Counted from the stretch's first letter, positions 25,295 to 36,922 are shown. The stretch is DNA of 64,000 nucleotides from Marinomonas flavescens (GCF_004352835.1 NZ_SJSB01000005.1:1-64000), one strand, 5' to 3'. Notes: generated from the letters alone by a model not told the origin. Made by a program: numbers and translations.

Positions 25295-28200
25295 GTGACA
25301 TGACGCAAGCAGACAATTCTGCTGACACCTCAATAATGGTGAATCAGTCGGTCCAGTTACTGGACGCCTTGACCTTTCCGCTTTTCGGCAAGCGCTTAAT
25401 TGAAGCCAGTGCGGGCACCGGAAAAACCTACACCATTGCGAACTTATATTTGCGTTTGTTAGTGCCAACCGGACAGGCAGGCGATTTAGACAAGCCACTA
25501 ACGGTAGATCAAATCCTAGTGGTGACCTTTACCGAGGCTGCCACAGCGGAGCTAAAAGCACGTATTCGTGGTCGTATCCGAGTGGCGCGTAAAGCCTTGA
25601 TGATGGGGGAAACAAACGACGTATTTCTAAAAGACTGGTTGGCTGGCATGAATGACAACCAGCAGTCTGACGCGATTGAAAAGCTCCTCTACGCGGAAAA
25701 ACAAATGGACGAGGCCGCGGTCTTTACCATTCATGGTTTTTGTCAGCGGATGCTGAGCCAGAATGCGTTCGAAAGCCGCATGTTGTTCCAGCAAACCATA
25801 GAAACCGACGAACAAGCCCCCTTATCGATGGCGGTAAAAGACGTTTGGCGCAGTGAGTTTTATCCATTAGACGACAGCAAAGCGGCGCTGATTAAGCCTA
25901 TTTGGTCTTCTCCTGATGCCTTACAAAAAGATTTGTCTCTGTTGCAGAATCAGCCAGACGCCAAGTTAGTATCGCCGAATTACGACTGGGAAAACGCCTT
26001 AGCCGAGTCTCAGCAAGCGATTGAGAAGGTGAGAGCGGCATGGCTTGTGCAATCCCAAGACATTATTGAAGCATTAGAACAAAGCGGCATTAAACGCACT
26101 TTCTGGCGCAAAGACCCATCCAAAGACATACAGGCGATGACCCAATGGGCTCATTCGACGCGTTTTGAATTGGATAAAAGCCTTGAGAAGTTCGACACCA
26201 GTGAACACGCCACGCGTTTGAGTAAAAATGGTGAACTGCCAGCGCATCCATTTTTTGCCTCGGTACAAGCGCTAAGAGAATCTTTTCCTGAAGCCGGGCG
26301 TTTAAAAGCGGTCTTATTGCAGCAACTTTGGGTCAAAACCCAAGAGCGCATGGCACAATGGAAACGCAGCACGCAGTCACTGACCTTTACGGATTTGCTA
26401 ACGTCGTTGGACGTGGCATTAGGGCAAGACGAAGCGGGTAATCTGGCGGAGCGTATTCGTCATTTGTATCCGATTGCCTTGATCGACGAATTCCAAGACA
26501 CGGATGCGGTTCAATATCGCATTTTCTCCACGATATATAAGCCAGCGGACACGCAACAAAATACCTTGGGTCTGATTATGATCGGTGATCCAAAGCAAGC
26601 CATCTATGCGTTTCGTGGTGCGGATATTTATACCTATTTGTCGGCTAAGCAGCGTGTTGATAGCGTCTATTCCTTGGCGACTAATTACCGCTCTTCGGCG
26701 GCGATGATCCAGTCAGTAAATGCCTTATTTACCACCCATGACGCGCCTTTTCGTGTGGCGGGCATTCCGTTTGTCGAAGTAGAAGATCGTGGTGTGGCAG
26801 GGCAATTCTCTCGTCATGGCGTGAGCCAACCTGCGTTGCAATTTTTGTATCAGCAAAGTGATGAGCCGATTTCGAGTGCGCAATATCGCGCCACCATGGC
26901 GGACGCCTGTGCCGCGCATTTACACGCCATCTTGCTAGAAGGGCAAACCCAAGCTGCGTTAATTGGTGAGCGAGGCGTGCGACCGAAAGACGTGGCCTTG
27001 CTGGTGACTAACTTTAGTCAAGCCAATGCCCTGAAAGACGCCTTGCGTCAACGAGGTATTCCCAGTGTTTATTTGAGCGATAAAGGCTCGGTATTTGAAA
27101 CCGTCGAAGCGCGCGAGTTATTGATCGTGCTGACGGCGATTTTGTCCAACGCCCAAGAAAGTAAAATGCGCTCAGCGCTGGCGACCAGCTTGGTAGAATG
27201 GTCATTAGAAGAGCTGGATACGCTGAATCACGATGATGTCGTGTACGAAAAATGGGTGCAGTCTTTCCAAGGGTATTTAGAGTTATGGGAAAACCAAGGT
27301 TTGCTCCCCATGCTGCGCGAGTTTATGACCGATGTGGATCTTGCTACTCATATGTTGCGTCAAATAGGCGGCGAGCGAAAGCTCACCGACTTTTTGCACC
27401 TGACTGAAAAACTCCAGCAGAAATCCCTAGAGCTGGACTCCAAAGAAGGCGTATTGCGTTATTTGCGCTTGGCGATCCAGAATCCCAATGGTGACAGTGA
27501 CGAACAAAAAATCCGCTTAGAAACCGACGCCGAACTGGTGCGGATCGTCACGATTCACAAAAGTAAGGGGTTGGAGTATCCGATTGTGTATTTGCCGTTC
27601 GCTTTGACGCCGTTTCAAGATAGAGGCAAGTCTGCGCTTTATCATGATGATCAACAGCAGTTGTGGATTTCCATCGACCCAGACGAAGACGAGTCTGAGC
27701 GCCATAAAGAAGAGCTTTACGCCGCAGAAATTCGCTTGGCGTACGTGGCGCTAACGCGTTCAAAAGAAGCCTGTTTTATTGGTTGTATGGAAGTGGGCAA
27801 GGGCGCGACTAAATCCCGAGAGGCGATTTGTGATGTGCATTTGAGTGGTGTTGGCGCCTTGTTATGTGAAGGTGAGCCACTTGAGGCAGGGGGACTGGTG
27901 CCGACTATTGGGCGCTTAGTGAGTCGTCATCCAGACGGAAAAATGAGTTTGGTGGATCTGCCCAGTGACGCGCCAGAATTACCACGTTTTAAAATGCTTG
28001 AGACGCGTCTTAGTGAGCCTCAAGCACGGCGTTTTAACGGCCGTATAGAGCGCGATTGGTGGGTGGGCAGTTATTCTTCTTTGGTGGTGGAAGCCACTGA
28101 GAAAAACGATGAAAGCTTGCCCGGCTTAGATGAAATGACGCGACTTCAAGATCCATTTGATGATGAATTAGAAGAAATTTCCCCGCTTGTTGATGCCTCG

Positions 28201-28980
28201 TTAGAGCCAGAGCAGAACCGTTTTAGCTTCCCCAAAGGCGCTAAGGTTGGGACATTTTTGCATGACACGCTTGAAGGCAAAGGCATTCAAGAGGTGGTCC
28301 ATGACCCCAGTTTTAGAGACTTACTAAAGTTGAGTTATCAAACCAATATGGAGGCGTTTTATGAACGCCAAGGGTTTGGTGAGTGGCGCTCTGTATTGAG
28401 TGATTGGTTGGGTGACATTGTGAATACTGAAGTGATTTCAGGGGTAAGCCTTGGTGATCTTCCAGTCTCGTCTTGCCGCAAAGAACTGGAGTTTTTTATG
28501 CCGGTCAATGGCATGAATGCGTTGCAATTAGACCGTATTGCACGAGAACACGATGCGGTTTCAAGGTCCGCGCCGAGCATTCAGGATCGGCCTTTGAAGG
28601 GCATGCTAAAAGGCTTTATCGATTTACTCTTTGAATGGGAAGGGCGTTATTACGTGCTGGATTATAAGTCGAATCATTTAGGTGATGACTTTGCCGATTA
28701 CCAAGGCGATGCGCTTGAGCATGCGATCGCTGAGCACAGATACGATTTGCAGTACCAGCTTTATACCTTGGCATTGCATCGTTTGCTTAAGCAACGGTTG
28801 CCGAATTATGACTATGATGCCCACGTCGGTGGTGTGGTTTATTTGTTTCTACGAGGCATGACACCGGGCCAACAAACGGGCATTTTTAATACTCGATTGT
28901 CAAAGCAGCATGTCGACGCATTGGATCACTTGTTTGCCGGTGAACTATCACAGGAGGAAGGCCAGCTTGGACTTTTCTAA
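25291..28980 (+). CDS. recB: Exodeoxyribonuclease V subunit beta, RecB
   Basis: 1229 residues. UvrD-type helicase motifs: Walker A SAGTGKTYTIA (Lys45), motif I region FTEAATAELKARIRGR, Walker B LIDEFQDTDAVQ, GDPKQAIYAFRGAD, and motif VI LAYVALTRSK. The C-terminal nuclease domain holds VLDYKSNHLG near residue 1118, the Asp-x-Lys active site. RecB is the 3'-5' helicase and sole nuclease of RecBCD. Translationally coupled to recC and overlapping recD. Confidence 0.96.
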   Translation: MSDMTQADNSADTSIMVNQSVQLLDALTFPLFGKRLIEASAGTGKTYTIANLYLRLLVPTGQAGDLDKPLTVDQILVVTFTEAATAELKARIRGRIRVARKALMMGETNDVFLKDWLAGMNDNQQSDAIEKLLYAEKQMDEAAVFTIHGFCQRMLSQNAFESRMLFQQTIETDEQAPLSMAVKDVWRSEFYPLDDSKAALIKPIWSSPDALQKDLSLLQNQPDAKLVSPNYDWENALAESQQAIEKVRAAWLVQSQDIIEALEQSGIKRTFWRKDPSKDIQAMTQWAHSTRFELDKSLEKFDTSEHATRLSKNGELPAHPFFASVQALRESFPEAGRLKAVLLQQLWVKTQERMAQWKRSTQSLTFTDLLTSLDVALGQDEAGNLAERIRHLYPIALIDEFQDTDAVQYRIFSTIYKPADTQQNTLGLIMIGDPKQAIYAFRGADIYTYLSAKQRVDSVYSLATNYRSSAAMIQSVNALFTTHDAPFRVAGIPFVEVEDRGVAGQFSRHGVSQPALQFLYQQSDEPISSAQYRATMADACAAHLHAILLEGQTQAALIGERGVRPKDVALLVTNFSQANALKDALRQRGIPSVYLSDKGSVFETVEARELLIVLTAILSNAQESKMRSALATSLVEWSLEELDTLNHDDVVYEKWVQSFQGYLELWENQGLLPMLREFMTDVDLATHMLRQIGGERKLTDFLHLTEKLQQKSLELDSKEGVLRYLRLAIQNPNGDSDEQKIRLETDAELVRIVTIHKSKGLEYPIVYLPFALTPFQDRGKSALYHDDQQQLWISIDPDEDESERHKEELYAAEIRLAYVALTRSKEACFIGCMEVGKGATKSREAICDVHLSGVGALLCEGEPLEAGGLVPTIGRLVSRHPDGKMSLVDLPSDAPELPRFKMLETRLSEPQARRFNGRIERDWWVGSYSSLVVEATEKNDESLPGLDEMTRLQDPFDDELEEISPLVDASLEPEQNRFSFPKGAKVGTFLHDTLEGKGIQEVVHDPSFRDLLKLSYQTNMEAFYERQGFGEWRSVLSDWLGDIVNTEVISGVSLGDLPVSSCRKELEFFMPVNGMNALQLDRIAREHDAVSRSAPSIQDRPLKGMLKGFIDLLFEWEGRYYVLDYKSNHLGDDFADYQGDALEHAIAEHRYDLQYQLYTLALHRLLKQRLPNYDYDAHVGGVVYLFLRGMTPGQQTGIFNTRLSKQHVDALDHLFAGELSQEEGQLGLF

Positions 28981-30865
28981 TCAATTGGATTTATTAGCGC
29001 AGGCAGAACCAAGCTCAGGCAACCGGTTATTGGTATGGCAGGAGCAAGGGGTATTACGAGCGATTGACCGTCAGTGGATTGAACAATTGGCCAGCCACGC
29101 CAATGAATCCCACGACGCGGTGCGTGTTGCCGGTGCGTTGTGCAGTGCGTATTTAGGGGCTGGGCATATTTGCATCGATTTGGCCGTACTTTGGCATAAG
29201 CCGCCAGAAGGGGTGACGAACGCAGAATTGAAAGCCCTGTTAGCGTCCAGCGGCGTGTATTCGGTGGCGGATTGGTGTAATGCGCTAGCGCAAAGTTCGC
29301 TGGTTAGTGTGGCTTTGCCATTGACTGAAAAGCCCATGGTATTAAGCGGCACGCGCTTGTATTTGTACCGTTATTTTCAATACGAGCAGCAAGTACTTAG
29401 CTACCTTAAGCATCATGCTGGCGCGACGCCTTTTGAGCCGGATGCGGCGATTATTGATCGTTTATTTCCTAAAAAATCAGACACGATTGATTGGCAAAAA
29501 GTCGCGGTTGCCAATGCGGCGAGTTTGCCCTTTTCTGTGATCAGTGGTGGCCCTGGAACAGGCAAAACCACCACAGTGACCAAGCTGTTGGCTTTGCTTG
29601 TGTCGCAGTCTGCTGCGCAAGGCAAGTTATTGAGAATAGAGTTGGCAGCGCCTACCGGAAAAGCGGCGGCGCGATTGACTGAATCCATTGCCAATGCCAA
29701 AAGTGCATTGCCATTAGCAAAAGACATTAAAGCTGTGATTCCAGAGCAAGCCAGTACTTTGCACCGTTTGCTTGGCAGTGATTTTGGTCGCAGCCGTTTT
29801 AAACATAATAAAGACAATCCGCTGCATTTAGATGTGCTGCTGGTGGATGAAGTTTCCATGGTGGATTTGCCGATGATGGCGAAGCTGATCGATGCTTTAC
29901 CGCCTCATGCTCGGCTGATTTTATTGGGTGATAAAGACCAGTTGGCCTCAGTGGAAGCGGGCAGTGTACTGGGGGATTTGTCGTTAGGCATAGAAACGGC
30001 GTACTTTCAGGCGGACTGGGCGCAGCGATTAACGCAACTTACTGGTGAAAATGTCAGTCAGTTTGCGAACCCTGCCGCGCCGTTAATCAGTCGTTCGCTG
30101 ACCTTATTGCGTACCAGTTATCGTTTTGATGCCAACAGCGGTATTGGGCATTTGGCAAAAGCAATGAACGCAGGCGACGCACAAGGGGCGATTTATCAGC
30201 TGCAAAATAACCCGCACGATGTGCATTGGCAGGTGCCGACAGAGCAGCAGACGAAACCGGATATTGCGACCTTAGCCAAGGGCTACGACGAGTACTGGGA
30301 CGCAGTACGACAGCAAAAAGACATTGCCGCGCTTTATCAGTCTTTCTCTCGTTACCAAATTTTGACCGCGGTGCGTCAAGGTGAATTTGGGGTTGAGCAA
30401 GTAAACAAACATCTTGAGTTGTATTTTTATCAGCGCGGGAGAGTGAAAGATCCTCATGTTTGGTATCCCGGAAAAGCCGTCATGCTGACGCGTAATGACG
30501 CCAGTCTAGGCTTGTTTAATGGCGATATTGGCTTGTGTATGCCGGATGAATCACAGCGTTTACGAGTGTGGTTTATGCAGCCGGATGGTTCTTTTACAGG
30601 CTTGTTGCCGAGTCGTTTAAGCGCATTTGAAGTGGTGTTTGCGATGACGGTGCATAAATCTCAAGGTTCTGAGTTCGAGCGTGTTGCTTTGTTGTTGCCG
30701 CTGACGCCATCTCCGGTGTTAACGCGAGAATTGATCTACACCGGAATCACTCGAGCAAAGCAAGATTTCACCCTGTGGGGCGCGGCGCATTTGGTGACGG
30801 CGGCAGCTAAATCTCGGATTCAGCGCAACTCAGGTTTGCCGGATGAACTTTGGCCGAACGCTTGA
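28967..30865 (+). CDS. recD: Exodeoxyribonuclease V subunit alpha, RecD
   Basis: 632 residues from the start chosen here. The frame is open from 28910, but a TTG at 28967 lies nine bases after a perfect AGGAGG (28952-28957), and the resulting LDFSNQLDLLAQ start fits RecD. The 14-base overlap with recB suggests coupling, and the TTG may keep RecD low. SF1B helicase motifs: SGGPGTGKTTTVTK at about 193-206, LLVDEVSMVDLPMM, LLGDKDQLASVEAG and C-terminal VHKSQGSEF. It is the 5'-3' helicase of the complex. Confidence 0.93.
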   Translation: MDFSNQLDLLAQAEPSSGNRLLVWQEQGVLRAIDRQWIEQLASHANESHDAVRVAGALCSAYLGAGHICIDLAVLWHKPPEGVTNAELKALLASSGVYSVADWCNALAQSSLVSVALPLTEKPMVLSGTRLYLYRYFQYEQQVLSYLKHHAGATPFEPDAAIIDRLFPKKSDTIDWQKVAVANAASLPFSVISGGPGTGKTTTVTKLLALLVSQSAAQGKLLRIELAAPTGKAAARLTESIANAKSALPLAKDIKAVIPEQASTLHRLLGSDFGRSRFKHNKDNPLHLDVLLVDEVSMVDLPMMAKLIDALPPHARLILLGDKDQLASVEAGSVLGDLSLGIETAYFQADWAQRLTQLTGENVSQFANPAAPLISRSLTLLRTSYRFDANSGIGHLAKAMNAGDAQGAIYQLQNNPHDVHWQVPTEQQTKPDIATLAKGYDEYWDAVRQQKDIAALYQSFSRYQILTAVRQGEFGVEQVNKHLELYFYQRGRVKDPHVWYPGKAVMLTRNDASLGLFNGDIGLCMPDESQRLRVWFMQPDGSFTGLLPSRLSAFEVVFAMTVHKSQGSEFERVALLLPLTPSPVLTRELIYTGITRAKQDFTLWGAAHLVTAAAKSRIQRNSGLPDELWPNA

Positions 30866-31021
30866 TAATAGAATATTTGACTCCATTAATTAATATACCT
30901 CGTTACCCAATGCGTTAGAAAAGCAATAAAGGCTTTTGTAAGATTCTTGCTGTGATTCTTTTATGGTAGGGTAAACGCAAATTTAGACACCAAATACAGT
31001 AGAAAGAGAGTAGTAGCAGTA

Positions 31022-32029
31022 ATGTCAAAAGAAATCGTTTTAACCGGTATTACAACCTCAGGTACACCACACCTAGGAAACTACGTGGGTGCTATTCGTC
31101 CTGCAATCGAAGCAAGCCGTCAAGAAAACACGGATGCTTACTTTTTTATGGCGGATTACCATGCTTTGATCAAATGCCAAGATCCAGCGCGTGTTCAGCA
31201 GTCTCGCCAAGAAATTGCAGCGACCTGGCTTGCTTGTGGCTTAGACACAGACAAAGCGACCTTTTACCGTCAATCCGATATTCCAGAAATTGCTGAACTG
31301 AACTGGCTACTGACTTGTGTGACGTCAAAAGGTTTGATGAACCGAGCGCACGCTTATAAAGGTGCAGTAGACGCGAACCTAGCCGATAGCCAAGATCCTG
31401 ACTTTGGTATCACCATGGGCCTGTTCTGCTACCCAGTATTAATGGCGGCGGATATTTTGGCGTTTAATGCCAATAAAGTGCCTGTGGGTCGAGATCAAAT
31501 TCAGCATATTGAGATGGCGCGCGATATTGCTGGCCGTTTTAATCACTTGTTTGGTCAACACTTTACCTTACCTGAAGCGGTTGTTGGTGAAGAAGGCTCT
31601 ATTTTGAAAGGCTTAGACGGCCGCAAAATGAGTAAAAGCTACAACAACACGATTCCACTTTTTGATACTGAGAAAAAGCTTCAAAAAGGCATTAATAAGA
31701 TCAAAACTAATCTGTTAGAACCAGGCGAAGCGAAAGATCCAAACGACTCAACTGTGTTTGATATCTATAAAGCCTTTGCGACACCTGAGCAAACGGCTGA
31801 AATGCGTCAGAAATTTGCAGATGGTATTGCTTGGGGACAAGCGAAGAAGGAACTTTTTGAGTTGATCAATGGTCAACTAGCTGAGCCTCGTGAAAAATAT
31901 TTAGAACTAATGGCAAATCCTGCTCAGGTTGAAGTTATTCTTCAAGCTGGAGCAGAAAAAGCACGAGCTCGTGTGCGTGGATTCATTTCAGACCTTCGCA
32001 ATGCTGTTGGTCTTGTAAGCTTTAAATAA
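31022..32029 (+). CDS. trpS: Tryptophanyl-tRNA synthetase
   Basis: 335 residues of bacterial class I enzyme. The ATP-binding HIGH-like motif is TPHLGNYVG near residue 15, and KMSKS is intact at 202-206. Additional family marks are [13 protein letters not shown] and [12 protein letters not shown]. It charges tRNA-Trp. Preceded by GAGAGTAG-type sequence; the next gene follows within 15 bases. Confidence 0.96.
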   Translation: MSKEIVLTGITTSGTPHLGNYVGAIRPAIEASRQENTDAYFFMADYHALIKCQDPARVQQSRQEIAATWLACGLDTDKATFYRQSDIPEIAELNWLLTCVTSKGLMNRAHAYKGAVDANLADSQDPDFGITMGLFCYPVLMAADILAFNANKVPVGRDQIQHIEMARDIAGRFNHLFGQHFTLPEAVVGEEGSILKGLDGRKMSKSYNNTIPLFDTEKKLQKGINKIKTNLLEPGEAKDPNDSTVFDIYKAFATPEQTAEMRQKFADGIAWGQAKKELFELINGQLAEPREKYLELMANPAQVEVILQAGAEKARARVRGFISDLRNAVGLVSFK

Positions 32030-32042
32030 TTTGGAGAGTTTT

Positions 32043-32909
32043 GTGAAATCGACTGTATATGCCATGTTAATGGCGTTTGTCTTGGCGATAGGTGTTGGTG
32101 GTTTTAGTGCCGATGTTCAAGCTAAGAAATTTGGTGGTGGTAAGAGTTTTGGGAAAAGCTTTTCTTTTTCTAAATCAAAAAGCAGCAGTGCTTCCACTAT
32201 TCCTAAAGCAACCAATACAGCCGCTCCTCAAAAACGTGGATTTCTTGGCGGTTTAGGCGGTGGTTTACTAGGTGGTTTATTGGCGGGTGGTATTTTTGCT
32301 GCGCTAATGGGCAGCGGTGCATTTGACGGTATTTCATTTGGCGATATCTTATTATTCGCAGTAATTGGCTTCTTAATCTATAAGTTGTTAATTGCACCAA
32401 AACGTCGTGCAGCACAGGCTCAAGCGGCAGGATACGGCAACACTATGAACAGTGAAGCGCCAACGTCGACACGTGATCAATTCAAGGCTTCTCCTATGTC
32501 TGGTGTTTCTGGATTTGGTGGTGAGTCAGACATTAAATTACCACCAGGTTTTAATGAGCAAGCGTTTGTAGCTGAAGCGAAAAATCATTACATCGCTTTG
32601 CAAAAAGCATGGGATGATAATAACTTTGATGAAATTCGCAGCTACGTAAGTGCCGATTTGTTAACAATGTTACAAGGTGAAAGAGCGAATCATGGCGAAA
32701 ATATGCCTCGCACTGAAGTCATTTCATTGATGGTTGAGCTTGTACGTGGTGAATATATTGGTTCGATTGCGTCAATTTCATTAAGATTTTCCGGCTGGAT
32801 TAAAGAGGGTGATCAAACCTCTGATACGAATGAAGTTTGGCATCTAGAAAAAAATATGTCGGATGAGAAAGGCAATTGGACTATTGTTGGTATACAACAA
32901 GATAGTTAA
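32043..32909 (+). CDS. Tim44-like domain exported/membrane protein
   Basis: 288 residues from a GTG at 32043, which follows GGAG at six bases. A signal peptide (cut near VQA, residue 27) or anchor is followed by a Lys/Ser/Gly-rich linker (KKFGGGKSFGKSFSF), a Gly-rich hydrophobic segment (GGLGGGLLGGLLAGGIF), a second membrane segment (ILLFAVIGFLIYKLL) and a C-terminal Tim44-like domain of about 150 residues (FVAEAKNHYIALQKAWDDNN). Such proteins are widespread and of unknown function. Directly downstream of trpS; a terminator follows. Confidence 0.85.
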   Translation: MKSTVYAMLMAFVLAIGVGGFSADVQAKKFGGGKSFGKSFSFSKSKSSSASTIPKATNTAAPQKRGFLGGLGGGLLGGLLAGGIFAALMGSGAFDGISFGDILLFAVIGFLIYKLLIAPKRRAAQAQAAGYGNTMNSEAPTSTRDQFKASPMSGVSGFGGESDIKLPPGFNEQAFVAEAKNHYIALQKAWDDNNFDEIRSYVSADLLTMLQGERANHGENMPRTEVISLMVELVRGEYIGSIASISLRFSGWIKEGDQTSDTNEVWHLEKNMSDEKGNWTIVGIQQDS

Positions 32910-32938
32910 TTGTTTTAGAATTCTGCTAATACCCCTAC

Positions 32939-32975
32939 AACGGATGCGTTCTTAACGGGTGCATCCGTTTTATTA
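32939..32975 (+). terminator. Terminator after Tim44-like gene
   Basis: AACGGATGC (32939-32947) pairs exactly with GCATCCGTT (32961-32969), followed by TTTATTATTTT. Confidence 0.85.
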
Positions 32976-33005
32976 TTTTAATTAAATCGAATACGGACGT
33001 ACGTC

Positions 33006-33512
33006 ATGTCAGAATTAGCGCCTATAAAAGCATCTGGACAAGCCTTAGCGGAAAGCAAAAAAGGCGAATTATTGCAGTATCTTACTTTTAAATTGATTGA
33101 CGAAACTTACGGCATTAACGTCCTTCAAATCAAAGAAGTGCTTCGATACAGTGAGATAGCTCCGGTTCCTGGCGCAGCTTCTTATATTTTAGGTATCGTC
33201 AATCTACGCGGTAATGTTGTGACAGTGGTCGATACGCGTGTTCGGTTTAGTTTGCCAGAATGTGCTATCACGGATGACACTCGTATTATTATTATCGAGC
33301 ATGATGGCGAGCAAATTGGTTTATTGGTTGATGCGGTTCAAGAAGTGTTTTATCTATATCAGGGTGAAATTGAGCAAAGCCCTAGTGTGGGTAATGACTC
33401 CGCGTTGATGTTTATTCAAGGCGTTTATCAGAAAGAAGATGAGCTGGTTATTCTTCTTGAATTGGATCGTATGTTTGAGCGTAATGAAGCGCTTGGTATT
33501 GAAGCAATGTAA
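33006..33512 (+). CDS. cheW: CheW-type chemotaxis coupling protein
   Basis: 168 residues, a single CheW SH3-like domain with a 25-residue N-terminal extension. Typical blocks: YLTFKLIDETYGINVLQIKE, PVPGAASYILGIVNLRGNVV and IGLLVDAVQEVF. It links chemoreceptors to a CheA kinase. No cheA is in the window, so it is a stand-alone cheW, while three receptor genes lie within 30 kb. Monocistronic, between two terminators. Confidence 0.93.
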   Translation: MSELAPIKASGQALAESKKGELLQYLTFKLIDETYGINVLQIKEVLRYSEIAPVPGAASYILGIVNLRGNVVTVVDTRVRFSLPECAITDDTRIIIIEHDGEQIGLLVDAVQEVFYLYQGEIEQSPSVGNDSALMFIQGVYQKEDELVILLELDRMFERNEALGIEAM

Positions 33513-33551
33513 GTAAATCACGACTAAGTTCGAGATTTTACGTAAAAAAAG

Positions 33552-33578
33552 CCATGCTTCAAAAAGCATGGTTTTTTT
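33552..33578. terminator. Bidirectional terminator between cheW and gsk
   Basis: CCATGCTT (33552-33559) and AAGCATGG (33564-33571) with a four-base loop, flanked by A-run and T-run, so it can stop transcription from both sides. Confidence 0.9.
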
Positions 33579-33627
33579 GTCTAACTATTTTATTTAATGT
33601 AATGGTTCTTTCTTTTGTCGTCCGATT

Positions 33628-34926
33628 TTAGCGTTCCCAGTAAGCTTCTTCTAAGCTGTCTTCTCTTTCTGGTAGACCGCGTGATAAACGTGGGGCACTC
33701 TGCACTAGAATTTCATAACTCACGCGGTTAGCGTATTTACAAATCTGGGCAAATGACGAATACGCAAGAAAAGGTGCTGCGTGTTTACTTGAGTTAGGTT
33801 GCGCTTCGCGATGGAAGTGATTAGCAGATATGTCATGCAGTAATGCAGACAAGGCGCCATCACCAGCACCATTGGTGTTGCGGATCTTCTCGGGGCCACC
33901 CATGTAAGGGTCGATGTGAGAAAAGACTTTAATAGGGTTGTCACAAGCTTGACGCATCATTGGACGACTAAATTCCCAACGGTTGAAATCGGCAACATTA
34001 GCGGACTTTATTGGATTAGTCGTTTCTCGCTTTAGGGTGTCTTCTGTGTAGCCACATAAATACAGACCATCTGGCCCAGCGGTGAGTAATACCATGTCCA
34101 CATAATCGAGAATCGCATCGGCGGCTTGCAATGGATCAGAAAAGCCAGTGAGCGCTTCCGCTTCAAGTTCGTTCATCGCCAAGACGTTTACATCACGTTT
34201 GATCAGCTCAAGTAGCTCATCACGATGATCTTCGACGAGGTGTTTGGTGCCTAAGGTTAGTACCGTCGGAATCTGATGTTTGTTGGCATAAGACATGGCC
34301 GTCAGCATGGCTTGCTTGATAGGTTTTCCTTGGTGGCGCAGTGGGTAAGCACAGCTAACAAAGGCAGCGGCACCGGCAATAATATCTTCTGGGATATGTT
34401 CATGGCTAAGTTCATCCATGTCGCCAGGTGCAATCGCAAAAGTGCGTTCGCCGTCTGGAGTAATTAGGGTAATGCCGCGGCCAATGTCACCACTCACGCC
34501 GTGCAGATGATTCATATCAACCTTGCTGCTGGTGTGGCAGATGTAGTGATAAGCTGGCGAGCCTAATGCGATATGAGAAGACATTACACCGAGCAGTACT
34601 GATTTATCATCCGCTAAAACGGAGTAGTTATGGATGGTGTTGCCTATGGTGCCACCGGCAAAATGGTCAGAAATGCTTTGCTGTGCGGTCAATTCCTCAT
34701 AGATTGCGGAAGCCGTATCGACATCAACTAGATTGGATAATCCTTTCTTAATGTTAAAGGTTGTTAAAAAATCATCACTGATGTTGGCAATAACATCGAC
34801 AATGGTTTCATCTAGCCCGACAATATAGGTGTCTTTATCAGGACGAACTTCAGAGGTAGGCAAAATAGGTTTTGCTTCAGAAACTGGAAAATAGTGTTTG
34901 ATCTTACGTCTACCTGGGAATTTCAT
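33628..34926 (-). CDS. gsk: Inosine-guanosine kinase
   Basis: 432 residues, colinear with E. coli Gsk (434): MKFPGRRKIKHYFPV at the start, FAGGTIGNTIHNYSVLADD in the nucleoside pocket, YMGGPEKIRNTNGAGDGALS with the PfkB catalytic Asp, and the C-terminus SPRLSRGLPEREDSLEEAYW. It phosphorylates inosine and guanosine in purine salvage. Monocistronic; divergent from the moeB-like gene with 85 bases between. Confidence 0.96.
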   Translation of the reverse strand: MKFPGRRKIKHYFPVSEAKPILPTSEVRPDKDTYIVGLDETIVDVIANISDDFLTTFNIKKGLSNLVDVDTASAIYEELTAQQSISDHFAGGTIGNTIHNYSVLADDKSVLLGVMSSHIALGSPAYHYICHTSSKVDMNHLHGVSGDIGRGITLITPDGERTFAIAPGDMDELSHEHIPEDIIAGAAAFVSCAYPLRHQGKPIKQAMLTAMSYANKHQIPTVLTLGTKHLVEDHRDELLELIKRDVNVLAMNELEAEALTGFSDPLQAADAILDYVDMVLLTAGPDGLYLCGYTEDTLKRETTNPIKSANVADFNRWEFSRPMMRQACDNPIKVFSHIDPYMGGPEKIRNTNGAGDGALSALLHDISANHFHREAQPNSSKHAAPFLAYSSFAQICKYANRVSYEILVQSAPRLSRGLPEREDSLEEAYWER

Positions 34927-35011
34927 ACTTTTGTCCGCTGATAAGTTGATGATTTTATTTTATCAAAACATTGACCGTTCGGGCAGTTATCTAAAATAAA
35001 TGTAGAGAAAA

Positions 35012-35764
35012 ATGAACGAATTACAGCTTGATAGATACAGTCGACAACTTTTACTCCCCAGCTTTGATATTGAAGGGCAGGTTGCCTTATCAAACGCAAC
35101 AATTTTGGTCATTGGAATGGGTGGCTTAGGTAATATAGCCGCCACGTATTTGGCCAGTGCCGGTGTTGGTGAGTTGATTCTAGCAGATGGCGATCATCTA
35201 GAACTCAGTAATTTACCGCGACAAGTACTTTACAATGAGGCCTGTCTTGGCCGTAACAAAGCAGAGGCGGCGCAGGCAGAGCTTACCGCGAAAAACTCAG
35301 AAAGTCGTATTCAGGTTATTGCAGAGCATTTAGCAGGAGAGGCTTTATCTCTTGTGGTGGCTAAGGCCAGCGTGGTATTGGATTGCACGGACAATTATCA
35401 AGCCCGTCAAAGTATTCATCGAGCTTGTTTAAACAATAAAACACCGCTCGTTAGCGCCGCGGCGATTCGCTGGGAAGGGCAATTGATTAGCTTTCTCTAT
35501 GATCAGAATACATCTCCTTGTTATGAATGCCTTTATCCCTCTATGTCTGATAATCAGCTCAGTTGCAGTGAAAGTGGTGTGATCGGTCCTGTAGTGGGTT
35601 CTTTAGGTGTATTACAAGCGCTGGATGCACTCAAAATTGCCAGTGGTTGTGGGCGAGTAGAGCATGGCTTACTGAAGTTATTTGACGGTTTGGAAGGATG
35701 TTGGCGTGAAATGCGTTTAACTCAAGACCCAGAATGCGCCTTTTGTAGTAGTCAAATCGGCTAA
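35012..35764 (+). CDS. moeB: MoeB/ThiF-type adenylyltransferase
   Basis: 250 residues of the HesA/MoeB/ThiF family. It has RYSRQLLLPSFDIEGQ, the nucleotide loop VIGMGGLGNIAATYLASAGVG, DGDHLELSNLPRQVLY, and two Cys-x2-Cys zinc pairs (CYEC and CAFC). It would adenylate the C-terminal Gly of a sulfur-carrier protein (MoaD or ThiS). No moa or thi gene is nearby, so MoeB and ThiF are not cleanly separable; length and the arrangement of cysteines favour MoeB. Confidence 0.85.
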   Translation: MNELQLDRYSRQLLLPSFDIEGQVALSNATILVIGMGGLGNIAATYLASAGVGELILADGDHLELSNLPRQVLYNEACLGRNKAEAAQAELTAKNSESRIQVIAEHLAGEALSLVVAKASVVLDCTDNYQARQSIHRACLNNKTPLVSAAAIRWEGQLISFLYDQNTSPCYECLYPSMSDNQLSCSESGVIGPVVGSLGVLQALDALKIASGCGRVEHGLLKLFDGLEGCWREMRLTQDPECAFCSSQIG

Positions 35765-35841
35765 GCAAAGAAACGGTGCGCTTGAAAACTGATAGAAGAT
35801 CCCTATTTTAGTTATTAATATTTTTCGCTAAGTATTTGTGA

Positions 35842-36873
<1,032 letters not shown>

Positions 36874-36922
36874 CTGGCGATCTAGGCTATTTAGAATAAC
36901 GGATGCCTGAGTTAAGAACACA

